Positions 36,496-45,045 of a stretch of DNA of 64,000 nucleotides are shown here, one piece after another. Each line of letters starts with the position of its first letter. The first letter of the stretch is position 1. Under the pieces are notes generated by a model. It searched no databases and was not told the origin of the DNA. It was given only the letters and a program-made list of their open reading frames with translations. This DNA comes from Allobosea sp. (GTDB lineage Bacteria; Pseudomonadota; Alphaproteobacteria; Rhizobiales; Beijerinckiaceae), in contig JAAEQB010000012.1 in the NCBI GenBank assembly GCA_024231975.1, positions 62,001 through 126,000 of the forward strand, given 5' to 3'. The position numbers were made by a program, and so were the translations under genes.

Positions 36496-37667
36496 CCCGT
36501 CCGTTCAGGCTGTTCGTCGTCGCCGGCGAAGCCTCGGGCGACGCGCTCGGCGCACGCTTCGTGGCGCGGCTGCGCGAGGTGCTGGGCGATCGGCCGCTCG
36601 AGCTGTCGGGTGTGGGTGGCGAGGCGCTGATCGCCGAGGGGCTCCATAGCGTCTTCCCGCAGGAGGACATCGCCGTGATGGGCTTTGGCCCGGTGGTGGC
36701 GCGCCTGCCGCTGCTGCTGCGCCGGATGTCGGACGCGGCGCGCGGCGCTGCCGCCTTCAAGCCTGACCTCCTGCTCACCATCGATGCGCCTGATTTCAGC
36801 CTGCGCGTCGCGAAGAAGCTGAGGCGGCTCGCCCCCACCGTGCCGATCGCGCATTGGGTCTGTCCGAGCGTCTGGGCCTGGCGGCAGGGCCGGGCAAAGC
36901 GGATGAAGCCGCATGTCGACCGGATTCTGGCGCTCTTGCCGTTCGAGCCGGCGGCGCTGGAGCGGCTCGGCGGTCCTGAAACCGTCTATGTCGGCCACCC
37001 CTTGATCGAGCGGCTGCAGGAGTATCGGCCGGGGCCGGATGAGGCTGCGCGCCGCGACGATGCCGAAGCGCCGACCATCCTGGTCCTGCCCGGCAGCCGG
37101 CGCTCGGAGATCCGGCATCTGCTGCCGCCTTTCGGCGAGGCGGTCGCACTGGTCGCCGAGCACTTGCCGCAGGCCCGTTTCGTGCTACCCGCCGTGCCGC
37201 GTCTGGTCGAAGCGATCACACAGCTCACCGCCGATTGGCTGGTGAAGCCGGAGATCGTGACGGGCGAGGCGGCGAAGCTCGCGGCCTTTCGCGGGGCGCG
37301 AGCAGCTTTGGCGGCGTCGGGTACCGTTACGCTCGAACTGGCGCTGGCGCAGGTGCCGACCGTGGCCGCCTATCGCGGCGCCAATTGGGAAGCCGTGCTG
37401 GCGCGGCGCCTGGTCAAATTGCCGAGCGTGATCCTGCCCAACCTGATCATCGGCGAGAGCGTGGTGCCGGAATTCATCCAGGACGAGGCTTCGCCGCAGG
37501 CCCTGGCGGCGGCGCTTCTCGCCGCAATAGCCGACGGCCCGGCGCGCCAGCGCCAGCTCGACGGTTTCGTCACTGTCGAGCAGAACATGCGCAGCGCTGG
37601 GCCGAGCCCGGCGGCGAACGCCGTCGATGCGGCGCTCGCCCTTGTTCGCGAGCCGATAGGCGGCTAA
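36492..37667 (+). CDS. lpxB: lipid-A-disaccharide synthase LpxB
   Basis: Glycosyltransferase (GT19) joining lipid X and UDP-diacylglucosamine into the lipid A disaccharide, at the inner face of the cytoplasmic membrane. The 391-residue protein carries FVVAGEASGDALGA at the start, FSLRVAKKLRR, IAHWVCPSVWAWRQGR, the LPGSRRSEIRHLLPPF donor-binding segment and ASGTVTLELAL near the C-terminal third. The start is GTG at 36492, overlapping the lpxI stop (GTGA). It is the last gene of the rightward envelope cluster; no terminator is visible in the seven bases before the convergent next gene. Confidence 0.96.
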   Translation: MTRPFRLFVVAGEASGDALGARFVARLREVLGDRPLELSGVGGEALIAEGLHSVFPQEDIAVMGFGPVVARLPLLLRRMSDAARGAAAFKPDLLLTIDAPDFSLRVAKKLRRLAPTVPIAHWVCPSVWAWRQGRAKRMKPHVDRILALLPFEPAALERLGGPETVYVGHPLIERLQEYRPGPDEAARRDDAEAPTILVLPGSRRSEIRHLLPPFGEAVALVAEHLPQARFVLPAVPRLVEAITQLTADWLVKPEIVTGEAAKLAAFRGARAALAASGTVTLELALAQVPTVAAYRGANWEAVLARRLVKLPSVILPNLIIGESVVPEFIQDEASPQALAAALLAAIADGPARQRQLDGFVTVEQNMRSAGPSPAANAVDAALALVREPIGG

Positions 37668-37674
37668 CGGCCGA

Positions 37675-38661
37675 TCACTCGACCACTGCGCCCGATGCCT
37701 TGGCAATCGGCGCCCATTTCGCCAGCTCCCCCTTGACGTGCTCGCCGAGCGCTTCGGGCGTCGAGCCGACGATCACCGCGCTGACATCCTCCAGGCGCTG
37801 CTTCACATGCGCGTCCTTGAGCGAATCATTGGCGGCGGCGTTGAGCTTGTCGACGATCGGGCGCGGCATGTTGGCCGGGCCGAACAGTGCGTTCCAGGTA
37901 TAGGTCTCGTAGCCGGCGAGCCCGCCCTCGGCGATGGTGGGCAGGTCGGGGAAAGAGGAGACGCGCTCCTTGGTGGTGACGCCGATGGCGCGCAATTGCC
38001 CGCTGCGGATGAACTGGGCCGAGGAGGGCAGGTTGTCGAACATGATCGGCACAGCACCGGAGACGACGTCGTTCAGCGCAGGGCCAGCGCCGCGATAAGG
38101 CACATGGTTCATGCTGACGCCGCCGAGCGACTTGAACAGTTCGCCGGAGAGGTGCAGCGGCGTGCCGACGCCGGAGGAGGCGTAGGAGTACTTGCCGGGA
38201 TTGTCCTTCAGCAGCTTCAGTACCTCCGGCACGGTCTTGGCCGGGAAGCTCGGATGCACGACCATGACGTTCGGCACCACTGCGAGCAGCGAGATCGGGG
38301 TGAAGTCCTTGACCGCGTCGAAGGTGACGGTCTTCAGGATCGCCGGGTTGAGCGCATGGGTCGAGATCGTGCCGAGCAGCAGCGTGTAGCCGTCGGGCTG
38401 GGCGCGCGCGACTGCGGTCGAGCCGATATTGCCGCCGGCGCCGGCGCGGTTGTCGATCACGAGCGACTGGCCGACCAGTTCGCCCATCTTCTGGCCGACG
38501 AGGCGCGCGACGATATCGGTCGAGCCGCCGGCGGCGAAGGGCACGATCAGCGAGATCGGCCGCGTCGGGAAGGGAGCCTGGGCGAAGGCGGTGCCGGCAA
38601 GGGGCAGGGCCGATGCACCGGCCAGGAAGCCACGGCGGCTCAGACCTTCGGTTTTCGACAT
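37675..38661 (-). CDS. Bug/TctC-type periplasmic solute-binding protein
   Basis: Binding protein of the tripartite tricarboxylate transporter (Bug) family, about 328 residues. The N terminus has a twin-arginine-type signal (LSRRGFLAGASALPLAG) with cleavage probably near AFA. Mature-part motifs are RPISLIVPFAAGGSTDIVAR, VIDNRAGAGGNIGS, VPYRGAGPALNDVVSG and DLPTIAEGG. The start at 38661 has AAGGAG nine bases before it. No TctA/TctB membrane genes adjoin, so it is an orphan; many such orphans are sensors or use distant transporters. It sits between lpxB and gltA. The ligand is unknown, a carboxylate being the usual type. Confidence 0.92.
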   Translation of the reverse strand: MSKTEGLSRRGFLAGASALPLAGTAFAQAPFPTRPISLIVPFAAGGSTDIVARLVGQKMGELVGQSLVIDNRAGAGGNIGSTAVARAQPDGYTLLLGTISTHALNPAILKTVTFDAVKDFTPISLLAVVPNVMVVHPSFPAKTVPEVLKLLKDNPGKYSYASSGVGTPLHLSGELFKSLGGVSMNHVPYRGAGPALNDVVSGAVPIMFDNLPSSAQFIRSGQLRAIGVTTKERVSSFPDLPTIAEGGLAGYETYTWNALFGPANMPRPIVDKLNAAANDSLKDAHVKQRLEDVSAVIVGSTPEALGEHVKGELAKWAPIAKASGAVVE

Positions 38662-38752
38662 GGGCGATGAACTCCTTTTGCGGGTCGGCGACTGTAACGC
38701 TCTGGACGCAACCGTCATTTGCGTTTGATGCATCAATCCCTGGAAACAATGA

Positions 38753-38780
38753 AGGCCGCGACGGGGTTCCGCCGCGGCCT
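38753..38780 (-). terminator. stem-loop terminator after gltA
   Basis: On the leftward strand AGGCCGCG pairs with CGCGGCCT, with an inner CGG/CCG pair around a four-base loop and one A-C mismatch. It lies 23 bases after the gltA stop. The following bases are T-rich but broken (TTCATTGTTT), so termination efficiency is uncertain. Confidence 0.65.
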
Positions 38781-38803
38781 CACATGTCTCAGGTCGCTGC
38801 TTC

Positions 38804-40093
38804 TCAGCGGCGGCCGATCGGGGTGTAGTCGCGCTTCGGGGCGCCGGTGTAGAGCTGGCGCGGGCGGCCGATGCGCTGGGACGGATCCTCGATCATCTCC
38901 TTCCACTGCGCGATCCAGCCGATGCTGCGCGCCAGCGCGAACAGGGCCGTGAACATCGAGGTCGGGAAGCCCATCGCCTTCAGGGTGATGCCCGAATAGA
39001 AGTCGATGTTCGGATAGAGCTTCTTCTCGATGAAGTACTCGTCGTGCAGGGCGATGCGCTCGAGCTCCATGGCGACGTCGAGCAGCGGATCGTCCTTGAT
39101 GCCAAGCTCGGCCAGGACCTCATGCGTGGTCTTCTGCATGATCTTGGCGCGCGGATCGTAGTTCTTGTAGACCCGGTGGCCGAAGCCCATCAGGCGGAAC
39201 GGATCGTTCTTGTCCTTGGCCTTGGCGATGTATTTCGGGATGTTGTCGACGCTGCCGATCTCCTCGAGCATCTTCAGCGCCGCTTCGTTGGCGCCGCCAT
39301 GCGCCGGGCCCCAGAGGCAGGCGACGCCGGCCGCGATGCAGGCGAAGGGGTTGGCGCCGGAGGAGCCGGCGAGCCGGACCGTCGAGGTCGAGGCGTTCTG
39401 CTCATGGTCAGCGTGCAGGATGAAGATCCGGTCCAGAGCCCGCGAGAGCACCGGATTGACCTTGTACTCCTCGGCCGGCACGGCAAAGCACATGCGCAGG
39501 AAGTTCGAGGTGTAGTCCAGCGAGTTGAGCGGATACACGAAGGGCTGGCCGATCGTGTACTTGTAGGCCATCGCTGCCAGCGTCGGCATCTTCGCGATCA
39601 TGCGCATCGACGCGATCATGCGCTGCTGCGGATCGGAGATGTCGGTCGAGTCGTGGTAGAAGGCCGACATGGCGCCGACCGAGGCGACCAGAACCGCCAT
39701 CGGGTGCGCGTCGCGGCGGAAGCCCTGGAAGAAGCGGGCCATCTGCTCGTGCACCATGGTGTGGCGCGTCACGCGATAGTCGAAATCGGCCTTCTGCGCC
39801 GCCGTCGGCAGCTCGCCGTAAAGCAGGAGATAGCAGGTCTCGAGGAAGTCGCCATGCTCGGCGAGCTGCTCGATCGGGTAGCCGCGATAGAGCAGGACGC
39901 CCTCGTCACCATCGATATAGGTGATCTGCGACTCGCAGCTCGCCGTCGAGGTGAAGCCGGGATCGTAGGTGAACATCCCGGTCTGGCCGTAGAGCTTGCC
40001 GATGTCGATGACCGACGGCCCGATCGAACCCGTTTTGACCGGCATGTCGACGGCCTTGCCCTCGACAGTCAACTGACTGGTAGTTCCGCTCAT
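38804..40093 (-). CDS. gltA: citrate synthase
   Basis: Condenses oxaloacetate with acetyl-CoA in the TCA cycle. The 429-residue protein is the large Gram-negative, NADH-sensitive hexameric type: it has the N-terminal beta domain (IDIGKLYGQTGMFTYDPGF) before the ITYIDGDEGVLLYRGYPI motif. Catalytic segments are HADHEQNASTSTVRLAGSSG, GPAHGGANEAAL and GFGHRVYKNYDPRA. The C terminus ends IGRPRQLYTGAPKRDYTPIGRR-like, as in E. coli. A strong hairpin follows the stop. gltX lies upstream on the same strand, 268 bases away. Confidence 0.98.
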   Translation of the reverse strand: MSGTTSQLTVEGKAVDMPVKTGSIGPSVIDIGKLYGQTGMFTYDPGFTSTASCESQITYIDGDEGVLLYRGYPIEQLAEHGDFLETCYLLLYGELPTAAQKADFDYRVTRHTMVHEQMARFFQGFRRDAHPMAVLVASVGAMSAFYHDSTDISDPQQRMIASMRMIAKMPTLAAMAYKYTIGQPFVYPLNSLDYTSNFLRMCFAVPAEEYKVNPVLSRALDRIFILHADHEQNASTSTVRLAGSSGANPFACIAAGVACLWGPAHGGANEAALKMLEEIGSVDNIPKYIAKAKDKNDPFRLMGFGHRVYKNYDPRAKIMQKTTHEVLAELGIKDDPLLDVAMELERIALHDEYFIEKKLYPNIDFYSGITLKAMGFPTSMFTALFALARSIGWIAQWKEMIEDPSQRIGRPRQLYTGAPKRDYTPIGRR

Positions 40094-40269
40094 GGATCCG
40101 ATCCTTTCAGGCTCGTTCTTCAGTCATGTGCCCGGTCGAACGGAGGCACCGGCTGCATGTCGCGTTCCGGCGTCATCCGAACGTCCCACGATGACGGCTC
40201 CATGACGGGACTGTCGGAGTGTCCAGGCGGGCAGGGTTCATCGAACTGATTTTGAAGCATTTTTTATGC

Positions 40270-40297
40270 CGGACCGGCAGCGGGAGCAGCCGGTCCG
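40270..40297. other. stem-loop between gltX and gltA
   Basis: A nine-base stem, CGGACCGGC at 40270-40278 with GCCGGTCCG at 40289-40297, lies 65 bases after the gltX stop. On the leftward strand it is followed by an A run rather than T, so it does not look like a standard terminator for gltX. It may be an RNA stability element or simply part of the gltA promoter region. Confidence 0.35.
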
Positions 40298-40361
40298 CAG
40301 CGCGTTGCTAGACCAATTCCGCGAGGGGTTCAACCGAGCGGTCATTAGCCTTTCTGACGCG

Positions 40362-41780
40362 TCAGGCCGCGTCGGCGAGGCGCGCCAGCACCTCGTCGCG
40401 GCCGAGCACCGCCATCACGTCGAACAGGCCGGGCGAGGTGGTCTTGCCGGTCAGTGCCGCGCGCAGGGGCTGCGCCACCTGGCCGAGCTTGACGCCGCTC
40501 TCCTCGGCGAAGTCGCGGATTGCGCTCTCCAGCGGCGGCGGCGCCCAATCCGACACTGCCGAGAGCTTTTCCGCCAGTTTCGGCAGGCGCTGGCGCGCCG
40601 CGTCGTCGAGCAGGGCGGCGGCCTTGGGCTCCAGCGCCAGCGGGCGCTGGGCATAGAGATAGGAGGCGCTGTCGATCAACTCGATCAGCGTCTTGGCGCG
40701 CTCCTTCAGGCCGGGCATGGCCGCCATCAGCTTGGCTTCCAGCTCCGGAGCAGGCTCCGTGCCGATGCCGCGCGGCGGGCCGATCTCCGACCAGATCGCC
40801 TTCAGCGCGCTCATCAATTCGTGATCCTCCGACTGGCGCATATAGAGCCCGTTGAGGTTCTCGAGCTTGGCGTAGTCGAAGCGGGCCGGCGAGCGGCCGA
40901 TCGAGGACAGGTTGAACAGCGCGATCATCTCCTCGGGCGAGAAGATCTCCTGGTCGCCATGGCTCCAGCCCAAGCGCAGCAGATAGTTGCGCAGCGCGAT
41001 CGGCAGGTAGCCCATCGAGCGATAGGCATCGACGCCGAGCGCACCATGGCGCTTCGAGAGCTTGGCGCCGTCCGCCCCGTGGATCAGCGGGATGTGCGAC
41101 ATGCTGGGGACCTTCCAGCCGAGCGCCTGGTAGATCTGCGTCTGGCGGGCGGCATTGGTCAGGTGGTCGTCGCCACGGATGATGTGGGTGACGCCCATGT
41201 CGTGATCGTCGACCACCACGGCCAGCATATAGGTCGGGTTGCCGTCGGAGCGCAGCAGCACGAGATCGTCGAGGTTCTCGTTCTGCCAGACGACGCGGCC
41301 CTGGACCTCGTCCTCGACCACAGTCTCGCCGGTCTGCTCGGCCTTGAGGCGGATCACCGGCTTGACGCCCTCCGGTGCGGTGGCCGGATCGCGATCGCGC
41401 CAGCGCCCGTCATAGCGCAGCGGCTTGCCCTCGGCGCGCGCCTTCTCGCGCATCTCCTCGAGTTCCTGCGGCGTCGCATAGCAGTAATAGGCCTTGCCGG
41501 CGGCCAGCATCTGCTCGGCGACCTCGCGATGGCGGGCGGCGCGCTGGAACTGGTAGACGGTCTGTCCGTCCCAATCGAGGCCGAGCCAGGCGAGGCCGTC
41601 GAGGATCGCGGCGATGGCGCCTTCGGTCGAGCGTTCGCGGTCGGTGTCCTCGATGCGCAGCAGCATCTTGCCGCCATGGCGGCGGGCATAGAGCCAGTTG
41701 AACAGCGCGGTGCGGGCACCGCCGATGTGCAGGAATCCGGTTGGCGACGGCGCGAAGCGCGTGACGACCGTATCGCTCAT
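40362..41780 (-). CDS. gltX: glutamyl-tRNA synthetase
   Basis: Class I aminoacyl-tRNA synthetase charging tRNA-Glu. The 472-residue protein has the HIGH-type motif in FAPSPTGFLHIGGARTALFNW (about 9-29), LLRIEDTDRERS, the RGDDHLTNAARQ segment and the KMSKS-type motif KLSKRHG near 250. It belongs to the discriminating or non-discriminating bacterial type; which one cannot be read from the sequence here, and gatCAB is not in the window. The ATG at 41780 gives the family start (MSDTVVTRFAPSPTG); the open frame continues 32 codons upstream without similarity. It stands divergent from comEC. Confidence 0.97.
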   Translation of the reverse strand: MSDTVVTRFAPSPTGFLHIGGARTALFNWLYARRHGGKMLLRIEDTDRERSTEGAIAAILDGLAWLGLDWDGQTVYQFQRAARHREVAEQMLAAGKAYYCYATPQELEEMREKARAEGKPLRYDGRWRDRDPATAPEGVKPVIRLKAEQTGETVVEDEVQGRVVWQNENLDDLVLLRSDGNPTYMLAVVVDDHDMGVTHIIRGDDHLTNAARQTQIYQALGWKVPSMSHIPLIHGADGAKLSKRHGALGVDAYRSMGYLPIALRNYLLRLGWSHGDQEIFSPEEMIALFNLSSIGRSPARFDYAKLENLNGLYMRQSEDHELMSALKAIWSEIGPPRGIGTEPAPELEAKLMAAMPGLKERAKTLIELIDSASYLYAQRPLALEPKAAALLDDAARQRLPKLAEKLSAVSDWAPPPLESAIRDFAEESGVKLGQVAQPLRAALTGKTTSPGLFDVMAVLGRDEVLARLADAA

Positions 41781-41949
41781 GAAAGGAGGCTCCGGAGGAA
41801 CGGGTAAGCAAAAGGCGAGGGCAGTTGCAGTGCGGGCCTCGGCCGGGGCTGACATCCGGCGCCGCCGCTGTAACATGGCTTGCCGGCTGCCGTTAAGAGC
41901 CTCCTGCGGGGAGGGGGCGCGATCATCGCGCGGCCGCGACGGGGGACGG

Positions 41950-44211
41950 ATGCTCTCCTACGGGCCAGAACAGCGCCGTAGCGGGGTGGGCGTGCTGGCT
42001 CTGCCGGCGCGCTTGCGGCGCATTGCCCATTTTGGCCAGCCGCTATCCGCCTCGCTGCCTGATTGGGGCGGCCACCTGCGCAGGGCGATCGAAACCGAGA
42101 TCGAGCGACGCCGCCTGTTCAACTGGCTGCCGGTCTGCATGGGCGCCGGCGTGCTTCTCTATTTCCTGGCCGATCGCGAGCCGGGGCTGGCCGCGCCGCT
42201 AGCCGGGCTGCTGCTGTGTGCGCTCGCCGCGCTGCTGATGCGACAACGGCGGGCCGTCATGGCCGTCTGCATTGCAGTTGCTGCGGCCTTTGCCGGTTTT
42301 GCGGCCGCGACTTGGCGAACAGGAAACATCGCGGCACCAGCGCTGGCGCGGAACCATGTCGGCAAGCTCACCGGCTTCGTCGAGACACTGGAACAGCGCG
42401 AGAAGGGTGTGCGCATCATCATCCAGGTCACGGATCTGCCGGGTGTCGAGCCGGCACAGAGGCCGCGGCGTGTGCGCGTCACCACGCCGATGACGACACT
42501 GAAGCCAGGCGACCATATCAGCGCGACCGCGCGCCTGCTGCCGCCGCCAGGCCCGGCGCGCCCTGGCGGTTATGATTTCGCCCGCGACGCCTTCTTCCAG
42601 GGCATCGGCGCGGTCGGCAACATCGCCGGCAAGATCGTGCTCGCGCCGGCGCCTATCCCGATGCCGCGCCGGCTCGCGCTGGCGGTTGCGATCGATCAGG
42701 CCCGCAACGCGCTGACCGAGCGCATCGCAACCAGCGGCGGCGGGCAGGCGGGGGCGATGGCCGCGGCCCTCGTCACCGGCAAGCGTGGGCTGATCAGCGA
42801 GCAGACCAACAACGATCTGCGCGCCGCCGGCATCTACCATATCGTCTCGATCTCCGGCCTGCATATGGTGCTCGCCGCCGGCACGATCTTCTGGCTGGTG
42901 CGGGCTCTGCTCGCCTTGTCGCAGACGGCGGCGCTGCACTGGCCGGCGAAGAAGCTTGCGGCACTTGCCGCCATGCTCGGCGCCACCGCCTATTGCATCT
43001 TCTCCGGCGCCGATGTCGCAACCGAGCGCTCGCTGATCATGACGCTGGTCATGCTCGGGGCGATCCTGGTCGACCGGCCGGCGCTCTCCATGCGCAATCT
43101 CGCATTCTCCGCGATCATCGTGCTGCTGCGTGAGCCGGAGGCGCTGCTCGGGCCGAGCTTCCAGATGTCATTCGGGGCGGTGGCAGCGCTGATCGCCTTC
43201 GCCGAACGCTGGCAGGAGCGCCCGCCCGACGCCGCCGCGGCGTCCTGGCCCTGGCCGCTGCGGCCACTCTGGCTTTCGGCGATCGGCATCGTGACCACCA
43301 CCATGGTCGCGACCGCCGCGACGGCGCCCTATGGCGTCTACCATTTCCAGACCTTCAACCCGTTCGGCCTGCTCGGCAACGCGCTGGCGCTGCCCTTCGT
43401 CTCGCTGATCGTGATGCCGGCCGCGGTCTTCGGCGTGCTCGCCTATCCGTTCGGGCTCGACTGGCCGGCCTGGGCGCTGATGGGCTGGGCTTCGAGCTAT
43501 GTGCTCCAGCTCGCTCATTGGGTCGCCGGTATCGACCGCTCGACCGTGGTGCTGCCGGCCTTCGGCTCGACCGCGCTGATCCTGTTCTCGCTGTCGCTGC
43601 TCTGGCTGACCTTGTGGACGACGGCGCTGCGCTTCCTTGCGGCGCTGCCCCTGGTCGGCGGGTTGGCGCTGGCCTCGGCGCCGTCGCGGCCGGACATCCT
43701 GATCGAGCGCGACGGCTCGGGCGTGCTGGTGCGCGGGTCGGAGGGAAAGATGGTGCTGGCCGGCAAGCCGAGCCGCTTCGTCCTGATGCAATGGCTGCAT
43801 GCCGACGGCGATGCACGCGCGCCCGACGATGCGGCGTTGCGCAACGGTGCCGCCTGCGACGCGCGCGGCTGCGTCATCCGCCTGCCGGACGGCCGCTCTG
43901 TCGCCTATACGCGCGACCGTATCGCTCTGGTCGAGGACTGCCAGCGCGCCGATCTCGTGGTGACGTCGCTCTACTGGACCGCGCCTTGCGCCGCCCGCCT
44001 GATCGACCGCAGCGCGCTCATCCGCGACGGCGCGACCGCCTATCATGCGGCTCGCGGCGGCTGGCGCGCCTATACGGCCGACGAGGTCACGCGCCTGCGT
44101 CCCTGGACCCGGGCGCGGCCGGAACCGAAGCCGGCACCCGAACCCGCCACTGCGCCTGTGCCGACCGTTGCAGCTGCGGAGCCGGCACAGGAACTGGAGG
44201 CGCTTCAGTAG
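41950..44211 (+). CDS. comEC: ComEC/Rec2-family DNA uptake channel protein
   Basis: Inner-membrane channel expected to pass single-stranded DNA into the cytoplasm during transformation. The 753-residue protein has two N-terminal helices, the DUF4131 OB-like periplasmic domain (about 110-220), then the competence domain with GIYHIVSISGLHMVLAAG (near 295-312), FSGADVATERSLIM and LGPSFQMSFGAVAALIAF. The C-terminal region resembles the metallo-beta-lactamase part (LPDGR, then DRIALVEDCQRADLVVTS) but shows no HxHxDH metal motif, as in other alphaproteobacterial ComECs. The ATG at 41950 follows GGGGGACGG. The 3' end overlaps lexA by seven bases, tail to tail. Confidence 0.92.
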   Translation: MLSYGPEQRRSGVGVLALPARLRRIAHFGQPLSASLPDWGGHLRRAIETEIERRRLFNWLPVCMGAGVLLYFLADREPGLAAPLAGLLLCALAALLMRQRRAVMAVCIAVAAAFAGFAAATWRTGNIAAPALARNHVGKLTGFVETLEQREKGVRIIIQVTDLPGVEPAQRPRRVRVTTPMTTLKPGDHISATARLLPPPGPARPGGYDFARDAFFQGIGAVGNIAGKIVLAPAPIPMPRRLALAVAIDQARNALTERIATSGGGQAGAMAAALVTGKRGLISEQTNNDLRAAGIYHIVSISGLHMVLAAGTIFWLVRALLALSQTAALHWPAKKLAALAAMLGATAYCIFSGADVATERSLIMTLVMLGAILVDRPALSMRNLAFSAIIVLLREPEALLGPSFQMSFGAVAALIAFAERWQERPPDAAAASWPWPLRPLWLSAIGIVTTTMVATAATAPYGVYHFQTFNPFGLLGNALALPFVSLIVMPAAVFGVLAYPFGLDWPAWALMGWASSYVLQLAHWVAGIDRSTVVLPAFGSTALILFSLSLLWLTLWTTALRFLAALPLVGGLALASAPSRPDILIERDGSGVLVRGSEGKMVLAGKPSRFVLMQWLHADGDARAPDDAALRNGAACDARGCVIRLPDGRSVAYTRDRIALVEDCQRADLVVTSLYWTAPCAARLIDRSALIRDGATAYHAARGGWRAYTADEVTRLRPWTRARPEPKPAPEPATAPVPTVAAAEPAQELEALQ

Positions 44212-44942
44212 CGCCGCATCAGGTTGACGAGCCGGCCCTGGATCTTGACCCGGTCGGGACCGAGCACGCGCGTCTCATAGGCGGGGTTGGCAGCTTCGAG
44301 CGCGATCGAGGAGCCGCGCTTGCGCAGCCGCTTCAGCGTCGCTTCCTCGTCGTCGATCAGGGCAACGATGATGTCGCCGGTGTTGGCGGTGTCCTGCTTG
44401 CGGATCACGACGGTGTCGCCGTCGAGGATGCCGGCCTCGATCATCGAATCGCCCCGGACCTCAAGCGCGTAATGCTCGCCGCCGCCGAGCATGTCGGCCG
44501 GCATCGAGACGCTATGGCTACGATCCTGGATCGCCGAGATCGGCGTGCCGGCGGCGATACGGCCCATGACCGGGATGGAAACGGTCGAACGCCCGCTCTC
44601 CTCGGCAGCCGGTGGGCGCGGCTTCGTCAGATTGGCCGCAGGTGCCGGGGCTGGCGGGGTCTGGCCGAGCCCGCCCTGGACGATCGAGGGGCTGAAGCGG
44701 CCGCGCTGTGCCTGCGGTCCGCCGATGCCGTCCGGCATCTTGATGACTTCGAGGGCGCGTGCCCGGTTCGGAAGCCGGCGAATGAAGCCACGTTCCTCCA
44801 GCGCCATGATCAGCCGGTGAATGCCTGACTTGGAGCGCAGGTCGAGCGCGTCCTTCATCTCGTCGAAGGAGGGCGGCACGCCGGATTCACGCAGGCGCTC
44901 GTGGATGAAGCGAAGCAGTTCGAACTGTTTGCGTGTCAGCAT
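44205..44942 (-). CDS. lexA: LexA repressor of the SOS response
   Basis: Represses DNA-damage genes until RecA filaments trigger its self-cleavage. The 245-residue protein has a winged-helix N terminus (LTRKQFELLRFIHERL, PPSFDEMKDALDLRSKSGIH), a longer than usual Pro/Ala-rich linker (about 80-120), the Ala-Gly cleavage site in GRIAAGTPISA (near 127-131), the catalytic Ser in VRGDSMIEAGI and the catalytic Lys in ATLKRLRKRG. Alphaproteobacterial LexA is typically of this length. A GTTC-N7-GTTC box sits 57-71 bases upstream, so it should repress itself. Confidence 0.97.
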   Translation of the reverse strand: MLTRKQFELLRFIHERLRESGVPPSFDEMKDALDLRSKSGIHRLIMALEERGFIRRLPNRARALEVIKMPDGIGGPQAQRGRFSPSIVQGGLGQTPPAPAPAANLTKPRPPAAEESGRSTVSIPVMGRIAAGTPISAIQDRSHSVSMPADMLGGGEHYALEVRGDSMIEAGILDGDTVVIRKQDTANTGDIIVALIDDEEATLKRLRKRGSSIALEAANPAYETRVLGPDRVKIQGRLVNLMRRY

Positions 44943-44998
44943 GGTCGCGCCGCTCGCCTCTCGGGCTAGAATCGAAACAAAGCACGAACATCATACGC

Positions 44999-45013
44999 GT
45001 TCGCCTTGTGTTC
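44999..45013 (-). promoter_or_regulatory. SOS (LexA) box upstream of lexA
   Basis: GTTC-GCCTTGT-GTTC is an exact match to the direct-repeat LexA box GTTC-N7-GTTC of alphaproteobacteria. It is in the lexA-moeA gap, 57 bases before the lexA start codon. A further GAAC at 44986-44989 forms a GAAC-N9-GTTC arrangement with the first half, perhaps fortuitous. Confidence 0.88.
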
Positions 45014-45045
45014 CGCAAGGCATCTCCTGCCGCAAGGTGAACGGG

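Noticed and set aside
40270..40297. Terminator of gltX
   Set aside because: The stem is good but on the transcribed strand it is followed by A, not T, residues; it is kept only as a stem-loop of unknown role.
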